A stretch of 64,000 bases of DNA, taken from contig PHBO01000006.1 of the NCBI GenBank assembly GCA_002840645.1, positions 1 through 64,000 on the forward strand, written 5' to 3'. This stretch comes from Candidatus Cloacimonetes bacterium HGW-Cloacimonetes-3 (lineage in GTDB: Bacteria; Cloacimonadota; Cloacimonadia; Cloacimonadales; Cloacimonadaceae). The notes below the pieces were generated by a model. The model worked only from the letters and a program-made list of their open reading frames with translations, did not search any database and was not told where the DNA came from. This document shows positions 1 through 10,059 of this stretch, one piece after another. Made by a program: the position numbers and the translations under genes. Every line of letters begins with the position of its first letter. Position 1 is the first letter of the stretch.

Positions 1-65
1 ACAATTCCCTAACAATTCCCTAACAATTCCCTAACGGCGTTAGGGAATTGTTAGGGAATCGTTAT
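1..65. repeat. Family A palindromic intergenic repeat, 11-bp tandem units (AATTCCCTAAC) inverted around GGC
   Basis: acaattccctaacaattccctaacaattccctaac-ggc-gttagggaattgttagggaatcgttat; arms complementary for >20 nt; may extend left of the window. Confidence 0.9.
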
Positions 66-258
66 AGCGATATTAAAGAAAACAGCAAGGTAAAAGATAG
101 AGCTTACAAGGGTGTTTTACAGTATTTGGGAAACACCGGCAAGGTAATGGCAACATGCCACCAAGCCGTTTTGGATGTTCGCTTTCTAATACTACGCGGT
201 TGCACTATCAGGACTACGGCTTATATTGTAAGTAATAACTTGAAGAAAGGATACAAAG

Positions 259-570
259 ATGATAATCGAGCTTGATGATCTAAATTATGATGACGTGGTT
301 AGTGGTAGTGCTGTCTTGATAGATTTCTGGGCACCTTGGTGCGGACCCTGTAACCTTTTGGCTCCCAAGATAGAAGAAATTGCCAAAGAAATGGCTGGTA
401 TTGTTATTGGAAAAGTGAATGTGGACGATTACCCTGAACTTGCGGGGAAGCATGGAGTGATGAGTATTCCAACCCTAAAATTCTATAAGGAAGGAAAGGA
501 AATGGACAGTTCCGTTGGGGTGGTTTCCAAAAGTGTAATCTTGAAGAAATTGGAACTGCTCCTGATTTGA
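259..570 (+). CDS. trxA: Thioredoxin
   Basis: WAPWCGPC active site, thioredoxin fold motifs (cis-Pro SIPT), 103 aa. Confidence 0.95.
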   Translation: MIIELDDLNYDDVVSGSAVLIDFWAPWCGPCNLLAPKIEEIAKEMAGIVIGKVNVDDYPELAGKHGVMSIPTLKFYKEGKEMDSSVGVVSKSVILKKLELLLI

Positions 571-647
571 AAGATATTGCTTGTCAGCTTTAGGCAAGTT
601 CAAAATTATGTCCTCTTGGGTGTTACTACCACCGAGAGGAATAATAA

Positions 648-1535
648 GTGCCTAATAAGAAGTTAGTTAATAAGATAGAATACTATAGTTTCAGAGCTTG
701 GTTAGCCGGATTTAGCTTGCTGCCTCGCTGCGTGGTGAGGAATGTGTTGATGTTTCTTTTCGCGGCGATTGGTTATGGGGTGGGAATACGCAAAAAGGTT
801 GCCTTGAAGCAGTTACAGAAGGTATATCCCAATACCGCTGAATACAAATTGAAAACAATCCTCAAGCAATTGTATCGTAATATGGCTTTAATGGTGCAGG
901 AAATGTACCTGACCAGCGACAAAGACCTGTTATCGATGACTAAGATAACAGGCAAAGAGCATGTGGATGAAGCTCTGTCTCTCGGCAGAGGAGCTATATT
1001 AGCTACAGCACATTTTGGCAACTGGGAAGCCGCAAGGATATTACCAATGGTTGGCATTCCCTTAAGTGTGATCACTAAAACACAGCGCAATAAATTGTTC
1101 GATGAATACACAAATGAGCTGCGCGAACGGAGTGGGCTGAAAGTTATCAACATGAAGCGAGGGCTAAGAGATATTATTCACCAGCTTGCCGAGGGTAGAA
1201 TAGTGGCAATACTGATGGATCAGAATGCCGGGAAATCTGGCTTGATGATGGATTTCCTTGGTTACCCTGCATCCCACTGGAAGGGCGTAGCAAAGATATC
1301 ATTGCGATACAAAGTGCCTATTGTAACAGGTTTTGCCCGACGTGTTGATAACGGATTGATTCAATTTGAATTTCACAAGCCAATCTTGCACGAAGAATTG
1401 GAAGATTGCGAAGCTAACTACCGGATTGTTCTGGAAGAAGTAAACCAAATCATCGAATCACAAATCAGGCAATATCCCGATCAGTGGTTTTGGGTGCACA
1501 AAAGGTGGAAAAATGCTTATGATATGTTTGCTTAG
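648..1535 (+). CDS. Lysophospholipid/lipid A acyltransferase (LpxL/HtrB family)
   Basis: AHFGNWE and MDQNAG motifs typical of the LpxL/HtrB family; GTG start. Confidence 0.88.
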   Translation: MPNKKLVNKIEYYSFRAWLAGFSLLPRCVVRNVLMFLFAAIGYGVGIRKKVALKQLQKVYPNTAEYKLKTILKQLYRNMALMVQEMYLTSDKDLLSMTKITGKEHVDEALSLGRGAILATAHFGNWEAARILPMVGIPLSVITKTQRNKLFDEYTNELRERSGLKVINMKRGLRDIIHQLAEGRIVAILMDQNAGKSGLMMDFLGYPASHWKGVAKISLRYKVPIVTGFARRVDNGLIQFEFHKPILHEELEDCEANYRIVLEEVNQIIESQIRQYPDQWFWVHKRWKNAYDMFA

Positions 1536-1576
1536 CAGGTTGCAGGTGTCAGGTTACAGGTGGCAGACTTCAGGGG
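1535..1576. repeat. Degenerate 7-bp tandem tract (gcaggtt gcaggtg tcaggtt acaggtg gcagact tcagggg)
   Basis: Six consecutive 7-mers of NCAGGTK type, read directly. Confidence 0.75.
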
Positions 1577-1616
1577 AGTGTGGCAGTTTTAGCGATGCAA
1601 TAAGTGGAGCAAAAAG

Positions 1617-4600
1617 ATGTACATAGACCATCGATATGAAGTTCTGGAGAGCCTTGGATCCGGTTCATGGGCAAATGTGTTTAAAGTGCGGGATGTACGC
1701 ACGAATAACATCTATACTCTGAAATTGTTCCAATATCTGGCATCAGACGAGCTATATTCGCATTTCAGTGCTGAGGAAATGCATCACATAACTAAGATTG
1801 AACACCCAAACTTAAATCATGTGATTGATTTTGGACATGTTGGTGATCATATATACTACATCAGCGATTATTTTGAGGGTAAGACCCTTGCTAATTTCCG
1901 CTTCAGTAAGTCGAAAGTAAACCAAATTTTTGATATTGCTGTGCAAACCTGTTACGCGTTGCATGCCCTGCACATCCAAAACATTTTACATAAAGACCTT
2001 AAGCTTGAAAACGTACTTTATCGTATTGAGGCAAAATCATTAATCCTCAAACTGATTGATTTTGGTTTTACTAAGATAGACACAACCAAGGATACTCAAA
2101 TGGTTTCCGGCACATTGCCGTATCTGGCACCGGAGATATTCTTAGGAAAACCTGCAAGTAAAGCCAGCGATTTCTATGCATTGGGTGTGATCCTATACCG
2201 ATTGACAACAGGTAGCTTTCCCTTTAGCGTGGATCAGATAAATACTCTTATCACCGGCGGGCATCAGTACTTTATCCCCAATTTTCCCAGTGAATTGAAC
2301 AAGGATATCCCGCCGACACTGGAAAAGTTCATCTTGCGCTTGTTAGAGAGAAACCCGGATAACCGTTTTAGCAGCAGCGAAGAAATTGTATCATACGTAA
2401 ACCGTATCCACCATCAGGAATATCCTTTTTCGGCAGAATGGTCGATGATCAACACATTACGCTTTAATAGCTACATTGTACGCGAGAAATACTCTCATCA
2501 ACTGCTGGATTTCATACCTGCACTGGAAAGTAGCAATGGGAAGATCGTGTCGGTCATTGGGGGAGATGGTCTTGGTAAGGATAATATTCTGTCTCTGTTT
2601 CGCTATCACTTATTAGGCGGCCAGTATTTTATTTTTGACTACGAGTGTTCCAGAACCGAGCACGAAGCTTTTTTTGCTCTGATTAAAGAATTCGTGAGGT
2701 CTCTGGGTAAAGTGGAAATAGAGCAGTACGCAAGCCTGAAGCAAATATCCGAAAAACTACGAAGATACTTGTTCGATTCTGAGCAGGAAGCCAAAGCCGT
2801 CAGCCAAACTGTAACAGATTTGAAAATTGATTTTGAATCTGTAAAGAGCTTGCTGATTGATATCTCAGCTCGAAAACCTATAATCTTCATCATACGTAAT
2901 TTTCAGCATGTGCATCGGCACACGATTGACTTTATTAACTTCATATCACCTTTCATCATAAACCAAAGGATTATAGTAACTCTTTCCTGTAATGACTATA
3001 ACAAAATCAACCAAATTAATCATACTGTTATGGTGAACATTCCATCCCTTAGTATGGATGAGAGCAAAGCTTATACCAACAGACTACTTCCTGTTTCTGC
3101 TCCAAGTGAGATTGTAGAGGGTCTATATCACAGATCAGCCGGCAATCCCCAATTTATAAAAGAGATACTTATTGATCTGGCGCAGAAAAAGAAGATTTAC
3201 TCTGATGATAAAGTCCACTTCCCTGAAGATTTAACAAGCTATACGATGCCTTCGAGATTGATACATTCTGTATATTCTCGCTTAAGCCATATTACTACCA
3301 CAAATTATACTCATTTACAGAAGCTCAGTATCGTGCAAACCCCATTAACCAGAGAGTTGATAAGCTACATCACCAAGGCAAGCGATCAGGAACTATACAA
3401 TCTCTTAAATGACAGCACTTATAACGAGATCATCATTAAACAAGGCAAGTGCTATTTCTTTGCTTTTGCAGAAGCAAAACAGCGCTTGTACGATGAATGT
3501 GCAGTGAAGCTACATGTTCTGGTATCAAAGCGGGTTTTAAAATTTTACAGCAATAAAGACATGCTGGATATAAATACCTGCGAGGGCATTATAAAGAATG
3601 CTCTGCTTGCGGGAGACTTGCTTTCCGTACGGCAATATTATTTGAAACTGTATCATTTGTCTAACAGCGAACATGAACAAGAAAGAGCTTATGATGCGAT
3701 TTTAAATGTGTTACAGTTGGACTTGAATTCCGACCTTGGAATCCCTTTAAGTGATATAATCAGTGATATATACAAATTCCACGACAAAATGGATACTACA
3801 GGCTTTTTCGATAAAGCTCTTTATATGTTTGAAGATAAACCGGGGGCAGAAAAGAAAGATTCTAAACCTGAGATTGCTCCCTTAGCCCAGGGGCAGTTTC
3901 TTGCCTTGCCGGACATATTCGAAAAGTACTTCTTGTTAGGCGCAATAAGGCTTATGGCAGAAGATATGGATATGGCACTTGAATATCTTACCCAAGCAGA
4001 AAAATATGTATCTACAGGTAAACAACAACTGCTGATATGGCTTTACTTGGTTCAAATCTATGGGAAAAAAGATATAAGCAAGATGAAAAAGTACCTCGAT
4101 CTGGCTCAAAAACAACAAAAGTCTCTGGATTTGAAAATTGCTTTTACAGACAGGCTTGCTGTTTACTATTCATTGATAAAAGATCCAGACCGGGCGATAA
4201 AAACTATTGAGGATTATCTTGTCTCCATACCACCTGAGCATGACCCCAAAGTTATGATCCGTCTCGCTGCAATGCACAACGATTTAGGAGTGTTTTACAG
4301 CGAGCAAAAGAACATTGAAGAAGCCGACGAACACCTGTTTGCAGCATTAAGTATCTGGAAGCGGTACAATGTTAAGCGATATTTGGGCTTGATATACAAC
4401 AATATCTCTGATTTGTTTCTCAAGCAAGGAATAACGCTGCTTTCAGAGCACTATTCAGAAATGGGCTACCACCATGCAGACGAGCTGAATCAAACTATGA
4501 CAAAAGCATTAGCTCTGTTGAACCAGGGTGAAGCTAAGATAAAAATGGGTGATTTTCTGAGCGCAGAAGCCAAATTGCTTGAATGCAAGGATTTGGTGTT

Positions 4601-7139
4601 GTCCAAAAATAGCAGCACATACTTGTTATCGGTGAAAAGAAACCTCGCCTTAGCTAAAAGCAAGATCATTGGTTTTGGGCACTACTTTCGCTTTATCCAA
4701 GATACTGAACCGGAATTGATTGCCGGTAACATAATGGAGATAACCCCTCTTGTAAAAACATATTTCTATTACTTGAACGAAATGTCCAACACCAAAAAGC
4801 TGAAGAAGCTGATTCATAAGAATGTTCAGATAAACTACAAGCATATTCATGAAGAAGAGTTTTACCATAATGTACTTAGCCTGATTGCGCTATCAGAGAA
4901 GGATTTCGAAACCGCTCTCAGCGAGTTGAAGCTTGCTATGCGCCATGCAGGTGAGGTTAATAATAATTATGCTATTGCAGTGTTTTATGTGCTCCAAATC
5001 TCATGTTATTATGGCTTGAATGACGTAACCCGAGCCAGAGAATTGATAGAGTTAGCACTGCCTATTATTAAAGAAAACCAGTACCGTTACTGGCTATGCA
5101 AGCTGGATATTTTAAGGGTGAAGCTGGACTTGTTGATACCGGATATTCCATTGCGGGAATTGCTGCGGGTAGTTGAGGGCTTCATAATGCAGTGGCGGGA
5201 ATATCAATATTATCAGCTAAACATAGAGCTGTACCAGATCAAAATACAGATACTTATTGAGCTGAAACAGGATAACTTAGCATCAGAATGCTATCAAAAC
5301 TATCGGAAATATCTGGAAGAGATAACCTTGGATATTAGCCCGGATGATAAGCAGAACTATCTTCAAGTTAACTTGTACAGTATAACCGCCATTAGAAAGT
5401 TTGATCTTGTGCCCATTGTATCCCGAGTAAAAGACCTGCGCCATAAGTGGAACGAGATGCTTTATAACATAGCTAATGTTTATAATGTGGAACGGATAAA
5501 GTTCTTGGTAGAGAAAGGGCTAAGCCAAGTTCTCTCACCTTGGAAGTTTAAACTAATGCAGTACTCTGAAAAAATTCAGAACTACACTTGCTTTCAAAGC
5601 TATAATACAGATATGGATAGTTTCATTGATGCAGGTTATGTTCCATTCATAGATAAGGCATTTAAATCCGATAACTTAGTGATGTTTGAAGCAAATGGAA
5701 ATCATCTGATGATAGTTCCATTTCAAAGCGGATCGAAGCGGATAGGGTTCCTGCTACTATCGGATAATGGTGAAATGGAATACACGAAGCAAGAAATGTC
5801 CATTATGCGGAATGTAAAGCAACATCTAACTGCTCTAATTATCAGAATTCAGGATTATGGGCAGATTACCAAGCGTATCGAGAAAATGAACCAGCTTATG
5901 TTGATAACGCATGAGCTTATGCGGATAGTGGACATTAACGATCTGGAGCATGAAATAGTATCTGCTTTTATTGATTTCACTAATAGCACCAGAGGATTTC
6001 TGATAAAACGCGATAGCGATGGTAATAACATCTACAAGGTTCAGTTAAACAACGCCAAACAAATCTTGCCAACCGTGTCGGGGCTTAGTAAAACTGCTTT
6101 AAGCCTAAGCCAGAATACAAGAGAGATGATCTCAACCTTCAATGCGGTGGAAGATAGCCGTTTTAAGAGTGCAATCAGCGTACAGGATTATATCTTACAC
6201 ACTATCTTCTGTGCACCGATTATGGTGGACAATACAATATTTGGCTATATTTATCTGGATAACATCGATGATAACGGTAGAGATATGTACCTAAACCCAG
6301 AGATAATAAGTCTATTGATGGAACAAACCACTATTGCTTTGAAGAATGCTATGCTATATGAAAACCTGTTAACCAAAAATAGTGAGTTAAATGCATTCGA
6401 AATGCTTAAGGATGAGTTCATGGCTATTGTTTCTCACGAACTGAATACGCCTCTCACAACATTGCAGGGGCATATCTCGCGCTTGAAACGCAATTTGTAT
6501 GCAGACGAAGAAGAAAGAAAGGAAATCCTGAATAAAGTAGAGGGTTCGGTAAAGAAACTGATTCTGACTACTAACGATATAACCACAATGAACACCTATA
6601 ATCTGAAGAAAACTCTTACCCTCGCACCACTATCGATAGAAGAGATATTGGAGTTAATCCAGCAGGAAGTGGAGATATTGTCCAGAAAGAGAAAGATGTT
6701 TATCCGGCTGGAGATTGAAAAAGACCTACCAAACCTGAAGGCTAATTGGGAGGCAATGCATCTGATGATTTACAACTTAGTGCTGAATGCAATTCGCTTC
6801 ACCAATGATTTTGGTACAGTTACTATTGGTGCCCGGCGTTCTGCTTTTCAACAAGAAAAAATAGATGGTAAGGAAAGCATTGTTCTGTATGTGCAGGATA
6901 ATGGGATTGGGATTCCTGAGTTTCAATTGAAAAATGTGTTTCGGAAATTCTATGAGCTTAATGAGATTTATGCCCATAAATCCGGTACAATTGAATATCG
7001 TAGTAGTGGTCTTGGCTTAGGTCTATCCACCTCAAAAAGAATCGCAGAATTACACGGTGGTAATATCTGGATTAAGAGTAAGGAAAATGAAGGTACTACA
7101 GTGTTTATTACTATTCCTCTAAAAAGTGCTAATAGGTAG
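1617..7139 (+). CDS. Giant multidomain signalling protein: Ser/Thr protein kinase - AAA-like ATPase - TPR-like - GAF - histidine kinase
   Basis: N-term LGSGSWANVFKV, HKDLKLEN, DFG, APE; middle P-loop-like GGDGLGKDN; C-term H-box SHELNTPL, N-box NLVLNAIRFTN, G1 DNGIGIP, GLGLGLSTSK. Confidence 0.92.
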   Translation: MYIDHRYEVLESLGSGSWANVFKVRDVRTNNIYTLKLFQYLASDELYSHFSAEEMHHITKIEHPNLNHVIDFGHVGDHIYYISDYFEGKTLANFRFSKSKVNQIFDIAVQTCYALHALHIQNILHKDLKLENVLYRIEAKSLILKLIDFGFTKIDTTKDTQMVSGTLPYLAPEIFLGKPASKASDFYALGVILYRLTTGSFPFSVDQINTLITGGHQYFIPNFPSELNKDIPPTLEKFILRLLERNPDNRFSSSEEIVSYVNRIHHQEYPFSAEWSMINTLRFNSYIVREKYSHQLLDFIPALESSNGKIVSVIGGDGLGKDNILSLFRYHLLGGQYFIFDYECSRTEHEAFFALIKEFVRSLGKVEIEQYASLKQISEKLRRYLFDSEQEAKAVSQTVTDLKIDFESVKSLLIDISARKPIIFIIRNFQHVHRHTIDFINFISPFIINQRIIVTLSCNDYNKINQINHTVMVNIPSLSMDESKAYTNRLLPVSAPSEIVEGLYHRSAGNPQFIKEILIDLAQKKKIYSDDKVHFPEDLTSYTMPSRLIHSVYSRLSHITTTNYTHLQKLSIVQTPLTRELISYITKASDQELYNLLNDSTYNEIIIKQGKCYFFAFAEAKQRLYDECAVKLHVLVSKRVLKFYSNKDMLDINTCEGIIKNALLAGDLLSVRQYYLKLYHLSNSEHEQERAYDAILNVLQLDLNSDLGIPLSDIISDIYKFHDKMDTTGFFDKALYMFEDKPGAEKKDSKPEIAPLAQGQFLALPDIFEKYFLLGAIRLMAEDMDMALEYLTQAEKYVSTGKQQLLIWLYLVQIYGKKDISKMKKYLDLAQKQQKSLDLKIAFTDRLAVYYSLIKDPDRAIKTIEDYLVSIPPEHDPKVMIRLAAMHNDLGVFYSEQKNIEEADEHLFAALSIWKRYNVKRYLGLIYNNISDLFLKQGITLLSEHYSEMGYHHADELNQTMTKALALLNQGEAKIKMGDFLSAEAKLLECKDLVLSKNSSTYLLSVKRNLALAKSKIIGFGHYFRFIQDTEPELIAGNIMEITPLVKTYFYYLNEMSNTKKLKKLIHKNVQINYKHIHEEEFYHNVLSLIALSEKDFETALSELKLAMRHAGEVNNNYAIAVFYVLQISCYYGLNDVTRARELIELALPIIKENQYRYWLCKLDILRVKLDLLIPDIPLRELLRVVEGFIMQWREYQYYQLNIELYQIKIQILIELKQDNLASECYQNYRKYLEEITLDISPDDKQNYLQVNLYSITAIRKFDLVPIVSRVKDLRHKWNEMLYNIANVYNVERIKFLVEKGLSQVLSPWKFKLMQYSEKIQNYTCFQSYNTDMDSFIDAGYVPFIDKAFKSDNLVMFEANGNHLMIVPFQSGSKRIGFLLLSDNGEMEYTKQEMSIMRNVKQHLTALIIRIQDYGQITKRIEKMNQLMLITHELMRIVDINDLEHEIVSAFIDFTNSTRGFLIKRDSDGNNIYKVQLNNAKQILPTVSGLSKTALSLSQNTREMISTFNAVEDSRFKSAISVQDYILHTIFCAPIMVDNTIFGYIYLDNIDDNGRDMYLNPEIISLLMEQTTIALKNAMLYENLLTKNSELNAFEMLKDEFMAIVSHELNTPLTTLQGHISRLKRNLYADEEERKEILNKVEGSVKKLILTTNDITTMNTYNLKKTLTLAPLSIEEILELIQQEVEILSRKRKMFIRLEIEKDLPNLKANWEAMHLMIYNLVLNAIRFTNDFGTVTIGARRSAFQQEKIDGKESIVLYVQDNGIGIPEFQLKNVFRKFYELNEIYAHKSGTIEYRSSGLGLGLSTSKRIAELHGGNIWIKSKENEGTTVFITIPLKSANR

Positions 7140-7143
7140 AAAC

Positions 7144-10059
7144 ATGCTTAAAAAAATGATCTGTGTATTCGTCGTAGTTTTCATTAGTGTAAATGCTATG
7201 GCTCAGCGTAAAAATGGGACCATACTGGCTGTAAGTACGCAAGAACAATATGCCTATCGCTATATCGTGGAACTCTATGATACCGGAGATAATGTGTCTC
7301 TTGCAAAAGAAACGTATCAATTCCAGGCATTGTACCCTAATTCAGTTTATCTGCCCTATGTACGGTTTATTGATGCAAATCTCTCATTAGAAGCCGGTGA
7401 TAACCAGAAAGCTCAGAGAATATACACCGAATTGCTAACGGATGGTTCTATCAAAGAGCTTAGGGCAGAATTACTACTGAATTTCGCTATCAGTCTAAAA
7501 CAAAGCGGTGATTATGCAAAAGCTATGAACCTCTTGCAGAGGATTGACAGTGAGGTGGCTGACCCCACATACAGCGCAGAGGCAGCCATTCAACGAGCAG
7601 CCATTTATTACAAACAAGGACAGTATTTCTCTGCAGAACGTGCTTACCGCGTGGCATTAAGCTACTTCCCCAACGACAATGAACTCCAGCTTGGATTGTT
7701 CTCTTGTTTGGTGAAGCTGCAAAAAGATGAAGAAGCACTGGGTTTGTTGTGGAGCCAAGACCCTTCATCAACAACCTACAGGCAGTTTTTACCCATCTGG
7801 TTGGAATACCTGTTAGCAAACGAACGATATAATGATTTTGATACTTTCATGAAAAACAACGTTCTTGGTGCGGCAACGAAAACAACGGTTATATACGACA
7901 TATGCATAAGAAGGGCTTTACTTAAAGGCGATTATGCTGCTGCTGATTCTATCTTAGCAATAACAGGAACTCCAAATTCACATTTCTTGTTCTATAAAAC
8001 TCTTGTGCTGCAATCAAGAGGAGAATTTAACCTTTCAGAAGCAAATTTTCGCACCTTAGTGAAAGATCCTGATCCGGAAGTATCAATTCCTTCTTATCTT
8101 GAGAGCCTTAAGTTTCTTTATAAATCTGAACCTCTATCAGCCATAACTCAGCTAACCAATTTCATCAAGACATCGCCGAGTAATGTTAAGAAAACTGAGA
8201 TGTATTACACGCTTGGCTACTTCTGTTATAATATGAAAGATTATTCGGAAGCTATTAAGCAACTAAGCTTGGCAAAACAGTTTGATATGGGCAGAGAGCT
8301 AAGCTCCAGAATAGACATGTTAATAGCTGAATCATGGCTTGCCTTAGGGCGCACAGATTTGGCAATGGATGCATTCAATAAGTTTCTCAATCAATATACT
8401 GAAAGCTCTAATTCAGATAAAGCACTATTTCACATAGGTTATATCAACTTTACCCGTAAAGACTACTCTCAAGCAAAACAAGCACTTACGAGGTTAACAG
8501 TTAACTATCCCCAATCCACGTATTTCAAAGATGCAATCTTTTATCAGGGAGAAATGGATTTCTATTTAGCTAATTACAACGTTGCCTTACAGAGTTACCT
8601 GAAGCTAAATCAGATTAACTCCAAGAACAATGCAGTATCCTTGCGTATTGCCCAAGTGTATTACTACTTGGGTGATTATGCGAAAGCAGAGCAGTATATC
8701 GGAGAGCTTCTGCCTTCATACGAATCATGCATATTAAAGGGTAATATATTAGTTACGCATCGAAACTATACATCCGCAATAGAGCAGTTTCTGTTAGCAG
8801 AAAGCTTTGCCGAAGAGCCGTTACGGAAGGCAGAAGCACAGAGCTACAGAGCCTTGTGTTTGTATCAATTGAAGCGCTATAAGGAAGCATCGGCACTCTA
8901 CCTCAAACTATTCAATGCCAAAGAGAGCCAGGATACCTACCTGTTCTTATCTGCTAAATCTGCATATGCGGCACAGGATTACAATCAGGCATTACAGTTA
9001 TTCGACACATTTATAGATGAATACCCAAATTCGCAGCTATTCCTGTCTGCTCTTAGCAATATGGCAAATTCATACTACAACATGGGTAATTACATGCAGG
9101 CGGTAGAAGATTGGATAAATATCCTTAAACGCTTTCGCAATAGCGTTAATTTCAGCGATAGTGAATTAGCTATAGTAAAAGATGCTTTATTAGGGATTGA
9201 TCTCGGTATAAAGAGGCTTGATGGGCTGGAGATAACTGATGATCTGATCTCATTGCCCGATACTTTTTCAAGTGAGTTCATTAAGTTTGAGATAAATTTG
9301 ATACTTCTCAAATCCTATGCTTCAAACGATAGATGGGCAGATATTATTGCATCTGCAGAAAAAATCAGGAGTGAGTACCCTCAAAGAAATACAGATGAAG
9401 TAGCCATGCTAATGGTTAAGAGCTATATTGAGATGAATCAATATGAAGAAGCGGATACCTTACTTTCGGAGATATATCAGCTGGGTAACAGTAATGAAGC
9501 ATTGCTCAAGTGGGCAGAACTGGAAATGCTAACAGGTAATTATACGTCGGCATTGAACAAGTATAAGCAGTCATTCGTTACTAATCCTATAACAGACACA
9601 TGGTTGAGCATGTTGGAATGCTCTTCTAAGCTGGAATTCATCGAATTCGATGAGTTATGGTCTCTTGGGTCTCAATTTGGGGATTCACAGGCAATAGCAG
9701 GCAGATACAGATTAAACCAGTTATACATGGGCGAGCGCTTCAATGAAGCGGGAATCCTTGCGACCAGCATGTTAAATAATAGTCTATCTACTCTGGATCA
9801 TGCTCAGGCTTTTCTAATTCTCGGTTTGATAGATTTCCAGAATCAAAACTATAGTGCTTGCATCGCTTCACTCAAACGAGTTATACTTTTATTCCCGGAA
9901 TTCCCTGAGGTTCGCAAAAGCGCGATAATCCATACAATTAAAGCTCAGATAGCCAGCGGGGCAATTACGGAAGCGGAAATGCATCTAAACTTATATGCCA
10001 GAGATCTGGATTTGGAAACACTCACCGAATTGAATCAGTTAGTGGAGAAAGCCAAATGA
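7144..10059 (+). CDS. Secreted/periplasmic large tetratricopeptide-repeat protein
   Basis: Signal peptide-like N-term (MLKKMICVFVVVFISVNAMAQ) and many TPR-like units (e.g. YYYLGDYAKAEQYI); the ORF is open from 7126 but ATG 7144 fits the signal peptide. Confidence 0.85.
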   Translation: MLKKMICVFVVVFISVNAMAQRKNGTILAVSTQEQYAYRYIVELYDTGDNVSLAKETYQFQALYPNSVYLPYVRFIDANLSLEAGDNQKAQRIYTELLTDGSIKELRAELLLNFAISLKQSGDYAKAMNLLQRIDSEVADPTYSAEAAIQRAAIYYKQGQYFSAERAYRVALSYFPNDNELQLGLFSCLVKLQKDEEALGLLWSQDPSSTTYRQFLPIWLEYLLANERYNDFDTFMKNNVLGAATKTTVIYDICIRRALLKGDYAAADSILAITGTPNSHFLFYKTLVLQSRGEFNLSEANFRTLVKDPDPEVSIPSYLESLKFLYKSEPLSAITQLTNFIKTSPSNVKKTEMYYTLGYFCYNMKDYSEAIKQLSLAKQFDMGRELSSRIDMLIAESWLALGRTDLAMDAFNKFLNQYTESSNSDKALFHIGYINFTRKDYSQAKQALTRLTVNYPQSTYFKDAIFYQGEMDFYLANYNVALQSYLKLNQINSKNNAVSLRIAQVYYYLGDYAKAEQYIGELLPSYESCILKGNILVTHRNYTSAIEQFLLAESFAEEPLRKAEAQSYRALCLYQLKRYKEASALYLKLFNAKESQDTYLFLSAKSAYAAQDYNQALQLFDTFIDEYPNSQLFLSALSNMANSYYNMGNYMQAVEDWINILKRFRNSVNFSDSELAIVKDALLGIDLGIKRLDGLEITDDLISLPDTFSSEFIKFEINLILLKSYASNDRWADIIASAEKIRSEYPQRNTDEVAMLMVKSYIEMNQYEEADTLLSEIYQLGNSNEALLKWAELEMLTGNYTSALNKYKQSFVTNPITDTWLSMLECSSKLEFIEFDELWSLGSQFGDSQAIAGRYRLNQLYMGERFNEAGILATSMLNNSLSTLDHAQAFLILGLIDFQNQNYSACIASLKRVILLFPEFPEVRKSAIIHTIKAQIASGAITEAEMHLNLYARDLDLETLTELNQLVEKAK

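Noticed and set aside
48-275. 75-aa ORF at the window start
   Set aside because: It starts inside the family A hairpin and shows no recognisable protein features; overlaps trxA start region.
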